A DNA stretch of 64,000 nt from Chionis minor. Taxonomy: Eukaryota > Chordata > Aves > Charadriiformes > Chionididae. Position numbers and translations under genes: made by a program. The DNA lies in the NCBI GenBank assembly GCA_013398295.1, contig VZSF01007805.1:1174333-1238332 (forward strand). The letters run 5' to 3'. This document shows, piece after piece, positions 14,741-25,800 of this stretch; position 1 is the first letter of the stretch; each line of letters starts with the position of its first letter. The notes below the pieces were generated by a model. That model had not been told where the DNA came from and did no database searches. It worked only from the letters and a program-made list of their open reading frames with translations.

Positions 14741-16375
14741 AGCAGCTACATTACTTGGATTTCCAAGAAAGGCAGGATGATGTGGAAAAGCAGAAGTCAC
14801 ATCGGTATAAAAGTACAGCTGTTGCGGATAATGGCTTTCATGGCAGGCAGTGCTTCCTCCCAGAAATGTTAATGCAGAGGTTGTTGCAAGGCATCCCTCC
14901 CTCAGTCCACTGTTCCTATGCGACAGCTTGATGCGCGCTAACACTATGGAAGAAATTATTCATTTACAAATGGTTTGTGATAAGCTTAAGGCTGCCAATC
15001 TGAAAATGAATCCAGGGAAATGCAGTGTATTCCGCAAAGGGTAATTTATTGTGAAACCGTAATCAGTGCAGGAGGATGATAATTTTTTTTTTTTTATCAA
15101 CAGAGAGAAACACAAGCTGTGCGGTGCTGCCTGGCTCTTACTTTCTCTGGGGTCAGGAAGCTCATTTGCCAGCTTGCTAATCTCACAAAATCACGTCAGA
15201 ATTTGGGTGAAAAGATGCAATGCTTTCAGTCACCAGCAAGATACAATTTGGGTTTTCTTTTCAGGCTTGAAAGCTTCTTGTGCCTCTTTCTGTCTTAGCT
15301 TGCTGATTTTTTCCAAACCCCTTTGACTACTGGTCACAGACGTTTGTACTTTGCTTTGGGTGTGGGTTTGATGCGAGAACAATGTGGAACCATCTTAAAA
15401 GCATGGGAGCTGGTTACCGCTGAAGTGTGCATCCTTCAAGGATAAACGGTGGTACCAGTTGAAAGGGACCTCTGGCAATGGCTACAGCTGTGCAGCATTT
15501 CCGTTTTGAAAGAAAATGTGCAAGGATACTGACAATTACTCGATAGACTGGAAAATACTGAAAGTTTGGTTTCTGAATAGCTGGAAAAATCCCAGCACTG
15601 TCAGGCCTGGGCAGAAGCATGGCCATACTGGTGGGCTATGGAGGTGAGCTTGCTCTACCAGTAACAGTGGAAATAGCTGCCCAGGTGTGCTCAGGAGGAG
15701 AAGCTGAGTCCTCTCTCTGTAATTCACAGGAGGGCAAACATCACAGAGGCAAAAAAACTTCCCAAAAAGAAGACTAGCATGGGATGTATTTAAAAAACCC
15801 TTGAGCGAATGGAGGCACCTTGCTAAGCAATCCGATTCCATTACTGCCAGAGGTGCTTTCTGGGTGCATTTGCTGCGGTGAAGTTTAAAGAACGATGCAA
15901 GAAGAGATGGCGATGGGCTAGGCAGTCTGCAGCTGCCTCAAAATGTCAAGACTGAAAGAAAAGCAGGATTTCTGTAGAGTCAAGTGTTGGCAAAATACAG
16001 AAAATTGCTGAAAGAAATACAGTGTTTTCATTGCACAGGAGGCTTCCCATGGGACACGGAAATCTCAGGGAATGGTTCTGTTCCTGAGACAAACGTGTTG
16101 GTAGCAGTGGACTGCCTTCCAAAAGCTTGTAAGTCGTATAATTAGGAACCAAGAAATAGTGGGAATAAAAGAGATGGAGATTCCAGCCAGCGAGCTCTTC
16201 GTGCACAGACTATCGCAGACTGAAGGAAGCGACGTTGTCTTCAGAGGGGTCCAGAGAATTTGTGTTGCTGGCAGAAATGTGCAGCTGGGCCTGAAAGGCA
16301 AAGTCGCAGTAGAGATTGGAATGGGTTTATGCTGCTGGTCCCTTTGAACTATTTTCTTCAGGGCACTTCTGAAAA
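14741..16375 (+). mobile_element. Decayed Ty3/gypsy-type retroelement pol relic (RT, RNase H end, integrase)
   Basis: Motifs of Ty3/gypsy pol follow each other on the + strand in changing frames. At 14783 a Trp-Lys pair is followed exactly 16 codons later by Met-Ala-Phe (14831), the spacing of the RT W-K...M-P-F block. QRLLQGIPPSV is at 14875-14907, the degraded catalytic Tyr-x-Asp-Asp site at about 14917-14931, and ANTMEE then KLKAANLKMNPGKCSVF at 14937-15035. A frame change leads to VIYCETVISAG up to about 15073. QHFRFERKCAR, resembling the RNase H end, is at 15493. VLVAVDCLPKA is at 16095, SDVVFRGVQ at 16228 and GPFELFSSGH at 16337, which match the integrase core V-V-D, S-D-R-G-x-Q-F and S-P-F-E blocks. 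Order and spacing fit, with some deletions. Many stops and shifts make it non-functional. No LTRs were identified. Confidence 0.68.
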
Positions 16376-17393
16376 AAGCAGGAATTTTCAGGGAAGCCAG
16401 GACCTGTGAAGCTGGATTGGCAGAAGAATGCAATGAATTCAATGAATGGAGGTAAGCATTTTTGGTCCTATTCAAATAATTTTATCAGTGCTCTTCATTT
16501 AGAAGATGAAGTGCTTTTCATCTTTAGAATGTTTTCGTCTTAGTGGCTTCAAAAGATAAATCACAGCTTTGCTTTGCCGTAGCTGTGAGCAACAATGCAA
16601 GTGCTCTGTGTTTTGCTGCCTTCTCACAAGGTGAACCTATTCTTTGGAGCAAACATTGATTTCTCATCCCTTCGCTTAACTTCTCCCACCATCTGTGTCT
16701 TCCTGTAGATGGATTGATACGAAAACAAATGCAGGATTAATACAGGGTAACACCAGGAGAGTGTAATGGGGAGTTAAACCTAAACCACAGGATTTACCAG
16801 GAGAGGATTAACATATTCACCTCAAACCAAGCCAACCAACCAACCCCCCCCCCCCNNNNNNNNNNNNNNNNNNNNNNNNNNNNNNNNNNNNNNNNNNNNN
16901 NNNNNNNNNNNNNNNNNNNNNNNNNNNNNNNNNNNNNNNNNNNNNNNNNNNNNNNNNNNNNNNNNNNNNNNNNNNNNNNNNNNNNNNNNNNNNNNNNNAG
17001 AGGATTAACATATTCCCCCAAACAAAACCACCAACCCCCCCCCCCCCCCCAGCAGCAGGCTGCCAGCAAAAGTAACTGGGGAGCCTGTCTGTTGGGAAGC
17101 ACAACATGGTCCAGTTTTGTTAAACAAGTAACTTCTCTGACATGTGGTGGTAAGAGATGCCTTGAGGAACCCGACCAGGTGATGTGAGAGACTAATTACC
17201 TTTCTTTTGTAGGAAGGAACACATCTACGTAAAAAAGACCTAAAGAAGGGGCTTACACAAAAACATTTCTCTCTGTTAGGTTTCTGGTCCAGTAAAAGTA
17301 TCACTTTCTGTTGTGATTAGAAGAAGCCTAAGAGAAATGCACAGATCCCTTCTTCAGGACTGATAAAATGGTATTTTGTGAGACTAAGAGCTT
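16376..17393. other. Intergenic sequence around assembly gap 1
   Basis: No gene is recognised. The stretch holds the 143-base gap at 16856-16998, with C-runs on the left (16844-16855) and right (17035-17050). Confidence 0.7.
16856..16998. other. Assembly gap (143 N)
   Basis: Undetermined bases between two poly(C)-rich flanks. The flanks are near copies of each other: AGAGGATTAACATATTC occurs at 16802 and again at 16999, each followed by an A/C-rich segment and a C-run. Confidence 0.98.
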
Positions 17394-17521
17394 ACATTTA
17401 AAAGACAGGTAGATGTGGTGCTGAGGGACATGGTTTAGGGGTGGTTTTGGCAGTGTAGGTTTATGGTTGGACTTGATGATCTTGAAGGTCTCTTCCATCC
17501 CAAGTGATTCTGTGATACTAT
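17394..17521 (+). mobile_element. CR1 LINE 3' end fragment
   Basis: A short 3' terminal piece reading GGTGCTGAGGGACATGG...(17415-17434), TTGGACTTGATGATCTTGAA and GGTCTCTTCCATCCCAAGTG, and ending GATTCTGTGATAC. It is the same subtype as the copies at 50.7 kb and 51.8-52.6 kb. Confidence 0.9.
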
Positions 17522-20500
17522 GCATTGTCTGAAATGTTTTAAAGAGTTGTATTATTTAATGCAACTGTAAGGTTGGCAATGGCAAAGACTTGTTTAAAAA
17601 CATACTGGTTTGATAGTTAGGAATACTGTTTTTTATACAAGACCTAAGGTTTTTCATACCATCAGTGACTTGTTCTCACAGGAACCTTTGTGCATGCCTT
17701 TTGAATGGTTGTAAATAAGCTCTCTCTCTCTGACAGTTTAAATAAGCCATGCCACCATGACCTTTGACATAGTAATGAAATACTGCTTACATTTTATAAA
17801 CTTAGATTTTTCAAAGCATCTATATAAAGCAGCACATAGACTTATGTAAGGCAACACACAGAGTTACATGCTATAGAACTATTATATTACTATAATATTA
17901 CTAGATTCTTTGTATTTTTTTCCTACAGAAGCATAATTGACACTTCAAGCTGGCAATAAGAAAATAAGGAGAATCCATGTCATTAAGAGATTCCAATGCT
18001 GATGAAACAGGGAGACTTACTGGATACAGACTGTATATATCCAAATTCAGGGCTTCTTGAATGATCAAGAGCCAGCAGCGAATAAATTTTGATCTGACCT
18101 TATTAGGATCCCAGGTATGTATCATCCCCATCCTCCTGCTGGGCATCCCGTATTTCCCTGTCTTTTCTCGCCTTTTTGGAACAGCTGATGAGTCAGTAAA
18201 GTATCACAGAAGTAGCAGAAATGTGCACTGCTCCATCAGCAAAATCATCCAGCAGACCACTGGGCAAATGAAGCCCTGCAATAATTTAGCTCTTTATATT
18301 CTACATTTGTTGGCTTTTCAGCTGTGCTGCTCCAGTAGAGGGTGCTTTTGTTAACTGCTGGCATATTGCCTGTTTGCGTTTCCAGTACTACTGTAAACAA
18401 CAGACCCCAATTTTCTTCTAATTTTCTTTCAAATCATTTGCTTACGTGTCTCTTGAAAGAGTACCCATCTACCTTTGTGGCTTTCTTTGTACCTTGCTCT
18501 AGATTTTCTTAATACCACAAAGGCTTTTAAACTGCTTTTGCACTGTAAATTTCAACTACTTTTGAATGCTGCCTGGGGAGATTTACTGTAACCTTTTGTA
18601 TTTCAAAAATAATTCTTACATTGATGGATCACAATGAAAAAAAATTATTTGGCTAACACAGTTTTAGTAGGGTGTATTTGTCTGCAATAAAGTGGGGAAA
18701 ACGAGCATCAAAATAATGAATGTTAGAAGTCATGGTAAATTTCTGTTTAGGAGAAAGTAATCATGGAGTTCCAAAGTTTTTAACTTAGTAGAGAAAAGCC
18801 CAAGAATATGGGTCTTATCATCTTGTGATTGAAAGAGTAATGGTTGGTTTAAATTTAAGAACACTCAAACCCACCCAATTTCTGCAAAATAAGCAAGTGA
18901 GGAAGAATTGGCTTAGAAAAGTTGCATTTATGTGATTTGGATTCCTATGCTTCTTTCATCAAAAGTTACAAAAATAAGGCTGGAATGCACCTTCCCCAAG
19001 GTCAGCCAGTCCATCAGCTGCCCCAGGGCGACCAGCCGGACCGTGCCGTTCCGTGCGGATCTCTCAGCTTTAAAACAATGCTCGAAGGGAAGAGAGCTGT
19101 ACAGCGAGCGCTGCCAGTCCTTCTTCCAGTGCTGGCAACTTAGTACATCAATGAATCAGTAGAAATCAGCAAAAAAATATGTGGTTGAACAAGAGAGTTT
19201 ATAACTTTCTTCTCTGTTTTGGGGAAACATAATCTTTTTGAGCAACTCTACGGTTTGTAGTTTTGTGTTTGTACAGAGCAAGGACTCCTGTGTACGCACC
19301 GGTATAAGTGGCTCAGGATGAAGTATTTAAAGTTATAAAATGTGATTTAACTCAGGTTTTGCCTTGGTTCTCTGGTTGTGGAATAGCCAAGGGAAATAAC
19401 ATTTTAGGTAATTAAAAAAAAGAAAAAAAGAAAACAAAACAAAACCCCCAAACTAATTCTAAGCTAAATTACAGAGTTGTAGCAAACAACATCATTACTT
19501 AGGGCAGTTGGCCTGCTCAGAACAGCCTGCTCCAGTGCACTGCATCCAAGTTTCCTTGGAGCAGGCTTCTGCTGAGGATTGTGTTGCTGCTGTACTGGGA
19601 TGACTCTGGACAGGATTTAACATTCAGGCTTTACAGTTCACTCAGAAGTTAAATTAGCCCTTAAAACCAACTTTTTGCTCAAGACTCTTCAGGAGGAATT
19701 AAGAGAAACTACCATTATATATGAGAGAAGAAATGGGGGTCCTAGAGATGGAACTGACCCACTGTATGTATTTAGGCTTTTCATTGAAAGACCTTATTTC
19801 TTTCTGTTTGTTTGTTTTCCTTCTCATTCTGCAAAAATCACATAGATTTTAATTGCATTCTGCAGAAAGTAATCTGAAAAGCTATCACATTTAGTAACGG
19901 CACTAATTCCCAGGAAACTCTATCTGGTTTTCCATCAGTCCTGTGTTTATAGCCCAGATTGTGCATGCACACTTGAGCATTAAGAACCAGAAATGAAAGT
20001 CGTTGGGAAATTGGCTCCCCTGGTACTTGGGAAAGAATCCATTTCAGAAGGTCAGTTCCATCTTGAAAATTTGTTTGGTTTTTTTTCAGTTTTACTGCAT
20101 AAGGGTTTTATTTGTTAAATAAGTAGTTCTGCTGGGTTTACTGCAGAATAAGCAGGTTTACTGACCCTCCTAGTTAGTGCGATAGTGTTGTTGGGAAGCT
20201 ATATGTGATATAACCGCTTTAATTCTATTTCTTATTTATGATATCATACTGCAGGATGCTTTTTAGTCTGTGGCTACGTTTACATCAGTAAGTTGTTTGG
20301 CACAATAGGAGAGTGCCTGTAAGACGGACTGGTCAGTGCTGTGGGCTAGCTCTGCCTTGCTCCCGTAGATCAATGCCCAGCAGCAGTCCGAGCGTGCTAA
20401 ATGCACCCCTGCAGTGCATCTTCTGGTTTGACTGTCACCTGAAAGGGATCCGGTTGGTGCACTCTGAAAACCAAAGCAGAGTCTTGCCGGGCTGATAGGG

Positions 20501-22490
20501 AGAGTCACTTCCAAAGCAGACTCCTGATCCAAACCCAAATACTTCTGCAGTCACACCCTGCTTGCACGAGGAGCACCGCACGTGCAGAACCCCAGCGTCT
20601 CCGGGACGTGCCTTCGCGCCAAAAATACATCTTGCTGGGAAAAATGCAACTGTATGGAAAGCAAAGCTCGTGCTCTTGGTAGCACGCCAATATTGCCTTC
20701 TAAAGGTAGCTTTTTCCTTGCCTTATTTTTCTTTTTTTCTTTAATTAATTGATTCACTGGTTCTTATATTAAGTATAGCGGGTGGTGGAGAATGAGAGCG
20801 AGAGTAAATTGCAGCACTTATCCTTGCTTATCTGCTGTTCGCAGACCGTTAATATTTCTCCTTAGAGGCGCCGCATTCATTCCTGCAAGAATCTGTACAT
20901 GTGTATGAGGCTCAGCTATGTATGAATCCCACTACAGGCAATGAAAAGTCTATTGTACATGAAGCTAATCGTACACGTGAATTTACACTGCCAGGGGCCA
21001 TAGCGTTGCGCCTCTGATTCTTGATAGGGGCTGAAGTCTTGTTGTGCACCTAGCAGTAGAACAAGGAAAGTGATTTGTGGGTTTTTTTACTCCTAGAAAG
21101 AATGGATCCCCTTCCCTCCCCGCTCTGCTTTTTTCTCAGCAAAACTTACTAGCATCTGAATTTTGCAAACTTACAAAAACATTTTTTTCGTTTCAATGTA
21201 GATGTCTTAAAAGATGAATTTCTCCTTGAGGGTATTTGGCCAAGGTGGAGAGAGAGATTGATCATTTCCAGATGCTCTTTGCTGACAGGCAAAGAAAAAT
21301 TCTCCTTCAGGTTAACATTTGTGAATGTATTTTAAAAATACATATTTTGTAGGCAAACCTGACGGGGAGAGAGCAAGCCAGTATGACAGGCATCTTAAAA
21401 GTGCCCGAGACGCATAGATTTGCATCGTCAGAGCTACATTGATAAGATGGGGCTCATCCCTGCTGACTGGGCTAAAAGCCTTTGGAGCTTCCCTCTCTAT
21501 CTCGTATGGACAAGCAGAGGAGATGGATGTATTTTTCAGGCAGAAACACGGAGGGCACATTCAGCGTGTGTCACAGTAGGCATTTGATTCAGCAATGCTC
21601 GCTTTGAAGTGGAATTGGACAGGTTAAAAATACAAAATTCACCTTTTATTTGATGCTTTGGGTACGTTTTCCAACGGTATTCCTAGATATTGCGCACTAA
21701 GTGCTGGCAAGTCTTGGCACAGCGAACAAACGACAAGTTTGTGTTTCTGGGGAGTACCCTGAATTGGAGAAGCGGGGAGAGCTGATGTCTTACACGTCAT
21801 CTGAGAATAGAGACAGTCGGAGAGAGCGATTGTGTGTTTGCATCCTGCTCGCCGTGCGCTCTGTCTCCCTTCCCTTCGCTGCAGAGCACGCGCAGCGCTC
21901 CGGTACCGGCAGCTGCTGTCACCGCTGCTTTTCCCTCCTGACAGGAAATCAATGAGTGCTTTGGTTTTGGCTCTCTTGCCTCCAGTAGTCTCTAACGACT
22001 ACAACGTGAGGGCTTCTGAATGGGGAAAGCTGAGACTCAGCCTGTTCTGTAGGAGACCCCAATACCTGGAAAGAGCAGATTCTTCTTCAGTTGGTGCTGA
22101 TCTCTAAGGTCACAGCACCTGGGAAGTAACAGCGCTCACACCTGTCAGCGGCAAAGGAAATGCTGGGGGAAACAGTCCTTAACTTCCATCCATAGCTGGA
22201 GTTGTCCTTCCCAGAAAAGCCACTGGAGACCAGGATGCTTTTGTGAGTCACAAGCGGGTTTCCATGGGGTAGGCAGAGGAGGTGGGGGCGGTCGGTGGGA
22301 CCAGCCCTGCGTGTTGCCTGCTTGCGCACGTTGGATCCTGGTGACATGGATTTCTGTTGAAATGGTCAGTAAACCTGTCTCCATTCAGTTAAACAGTTAT
22401 AACTGTTTTAACTAACTAATTAACTGCCAAAAAGACTGATAAACACATTCTAGCTATCCGGAGAGGTCTCCGCTCCTGTGCGTGGCAAAG
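17522..22490. other. Intergenic sequence without recognisable gene
   Basis: About 5 kb with scattered short open frames only. An A-rich/AAAC-type simple tract lies near 19410-19448. A faint CR1-like stretch near 18975-19040 is too weak to call. Confidence 0.6.
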
Positions 22491-22509
22491 CTCAGGGCCC
22501 TGGGAGCAT

Positions 22510-22855
22510 TCTTTTTTCGATAGGACCAGTCTTTTTTTCAACCAGCCTTTTTTCAATGGGACCAGTCTTTTTTCAGCAGTGCCCAGTGACAGGACAAGAG
22601 GTAACGGGCACAAACTTGAACACAGGAAGTTCCATCTGAACACGAGGAGGAACTTCTTTACTTGGAGGGTGGCAGAGCACTGGCACAGGCTGCCCAGAGA
22701 GGTGGTGGAGTCTCCGACTCTGGAGACATTCCAAACCCGCCTGGACGCCATCCTGTGCAACCTGCTCTAGGTGGACCTGCTCTGGCAGGGGGGTTGGACC
22801 AGATGGTCTCCAGAGGTGCCTTCCGACCCCGGTGATTCTCTGTGATTCTGTTATA
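22510..22855 (+). mobile_element. CR1 LINE 3' fragment with internal tandem duplication
   Basis: This is the same region of CR1 as the copy at 9.2 kb: GCCCAGTGACAGGACAAGAG, GGCTGCCCAGAGAGGTGGTG, CCGACTCTGGAGACATTCC, and the 3' end GGTGATTCTCTGTGATTCTG. At its 5' side, 22511-22576, the unit ACCAGTC(T)nCA is repeated three to four times with small changes, which is not part of the usual element. Confidence 0.93.
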
Positions 22856-25800
22856 GGCCAAACCCTTCCACAGCCAAAGAAAAAGGAGTGTGAGGGCTGC
22901 AGTGGATGCGAGGTCTAGAGATGGTAAAGTCCCACTTCAGGAAGCGGATCTTCTATGGAGCTGTGTCATGGCGCTTGTCCCAAAACCCTGCAGTAAGCTC
23001 AGCTGTGACAGAGCAAGTGAGGGTAAGGAAGTGATGAGGGGAAGAGAAGAGGTAAAACTAGGGGCATCATTCCCTGGAGTTGTTCAGATAAAGTAGGTAA
23101 ATACCTAAGGGTTTTCATTAAGCCTATTTACCATTTAGAAATGAAAAAAAAAAATGCTGGTTGAGACCATCAATTAATTTCTTGTGTTTCAGAAGCAAAG
23201 TAGAGGGGAAAGATGACTCCAGGTCAAATTTTTGAAGAGTTTTCTATGAGAGCAGGGTGCTGGTAGGAGGAAGGGGCAGGACTGGGGAAGAAAATGAACA
23301 TTACAGTTTTTGTCCTTAAAGAAGGAAAACTGTACAGTGCAAAAGAGGGTGTTGGATCCTAAGACAAGGTGCTAATGATTTCTAGGTGTTGAAGCTCTGA
23401 GACTCGGTACTGGAGTTAACAAAGCATCAGCTTTACTGCATAGGTGTAGTGTTGCTGACATGAACTGTCGGTTTTGGGGTTGTTTATAGGGCAATGCAAG
23501 ATGCAATCTTCGGTGTTTGCTTAGGGTGGGGTGCTTTTTCCTAAATATTTGTTAGTGAACATTATGAAGGTCTCAAGAAATGAATTCTCTGTGTGTGCTT
23601 GTGTCCCCAGGGTTCTCCTTTCGCAGCTTGCAGGCTTTGACCTGCTGACAATTGCCCCAGCAGGGTCCTGTCCGTCCCACAAGTGCACAACGCGTCAGCT
23701 CACAGCGGCTGCAAACTTTTAACGAGGTCTTAGCGCATAATTTAGCCTGCGATACCTGGTGAACCACACGCATGATTACAGTGCGCTATTTGGGGATACG
23801 TCTTCCGAAGGGATGCGAAAATTGGCAGCTTTACAATCTGACCTGATTTTCCTTTGTTGCTGGTTGAGAAGATAGAAGCCGCTACGTGGTTAAAACCTGT
23901 TTTGTTGTGTTTGGTTGGTTGAGTTTTATTTTGAGAAGGAGGGGGATAATTTTAGTTCTTCAGAACTAAAAAAAAATGAGATCAAGATCCTGGCAACTGC
24001 TCAAGACAAATGAGCAACCTTGCAATAAAGGGGTTTCTGTCACCTTGGAAACACAGTTTGAAAAAGCCAGTCGGAGTAATTTTAGTTTCAGACTTCCCTC
24101 TGCCCTTGTCCCTCCCATGCAAATTCTGTTTTTACACTCAGTATATCCTGTTTAGCTGTGTTTCTTTTCTATCTAGACAAGAGGGGAATTTGCCAGAGAA
24201 AAGTGGAAGAACACTGAAAATGACCTCGCATGTGATGTTTCAGTACAGAAACTGGTGTTTGGAAACACATGAAGTTAAACCCATCCAGAAATAGATTTTG
24301 AAAAATCAGTCATTTCAGATCTTACAGCTCAATGTAAAAAAACCCCAGAAGTTTAGCATTGAATACTTGTATTTTACATACTGTTGAGTCTTTTTATTCT
24401 GCAGAAGAATATGGCATTTAGGAAATGAATTTTAGCAATGAGAAGGAAGGTTGGGGGATGGTTAAGCAGGAAAAAATCTACTTTGAAAAATGGATGTAAT
24501 CTGGTAAATATACGTGTGCTTTCAGAATCCCCGCCAGTGTGATATCTGTCTTAAATGTGTTGTATTGAAGTGCTGTGGGTCTTTGTTGTGGGCGTTACGC
24601 AGATTATGCTGTGGCATGGCTGGAAACTCAAGTAATTAGAGAAGAGATTAGGATAAAGTAGTGCTTCTATCCACTGAAGAATGTAAATATTTTGAATATT
24701 TTCAATAGCTCACACTTCTCAATAACAGATCTCACCTGAAGAGTGCCCTTGCTGTGAGGGCCCACTAGAAAAAGCACAGAAGCCTTTGTAGCCTTTCCTG
24801 TCTACTTGAAATCAGCTGAGGTACGTGGACTTTCCACTCCCACTCAAAAAATATTTCAAAGAGAAAAGTAAATTGATTTTTCAATTATTTGAAAGATTAA
24901 ATTGCACTTAAATGTCTATTTTATTGTCCAGATAATATTCCTGGAAACTTAGGGGAGCCCATGCAGGACTGGCTGACAGCCCTTGTGCCAGCACCTGGTG
25001 TCACCTCTGCCTCTTGGGATGCTCCCAGCTCCGCAGTCTGTCAGGCTGGGTAGGAAGAGATGCCACCTAGGACCATGTGCCATCATCTGAGCAGCCACAG
25101 AAAACTAGCAGGATGTCACACTAATATATCACATGAGATGTGACTAGATAGAATAGCTGGCTAACATTTGGGTTAAATATTTGGAAATGCTTCCTAACCA
25201 CATGACTGGTCAGACTGTTGGGATAATAGTAGGACCATATAACTTAAGATACTTAAAGCGAGATGGATTCAAAGGAGATGTGTGATTAAGGCAGCACAAA
25301 TGAGATTATAAATCTATTTTTTCACCTCTCTTTTCTTGGATTCTGTTGTGTCTCCCAGGGGCGACTTAATTTTTTGATGGACATTAATCATTAAAAGAAG
25401 CTTGAGCATGCCACCTTCTCATCAGTTGCTGCACTTTTGTCATTCCTTGTTAACACAGGGGTGAGAGCGTTGGGAGCAAACTGTCAGCAGACAGAAGGCA
25501 GCAACCCTGGCAAGTTTGCAAATGAGGGACTTTCCCTGCCGGAGCCAGCAGGATCAAGTACTAGTCTTCTCCTTGCTGCATTGTTCCTTACAAGTCAAGA
25601 AAGCTCATCAGGTCAAAACATGTGCTCCACAGCGCCTGGCCTAAACAGGAAAACTGTTTTCTCCCATGGAACACAGTTTTATTTTGTTCTACTTGATTGG
25701 TGCCCTCCAGGAGATGCAAAAGAAACTCCAGGGTTCACCTATGCAGCTATACAAGAATGCTTTTCTAGTTTTCGGGCACTGTACTGAGGCGGTGTTGTTC

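Noticed and set aside
16794..17107. Open frames running through the N gap
   Set aside because: They exist only because undetermined bases do not form stops.
18975..19040. Faint antisense CR1-like sequence (AAGGCTGGAATGCACC and following)
   Set aside because: Too short and divergent to separate from chance.
20263..20538. 91-codon minus-strand open frame
   Set aside because: No family resemblance, and it is overlapped by several other frames of similar length.
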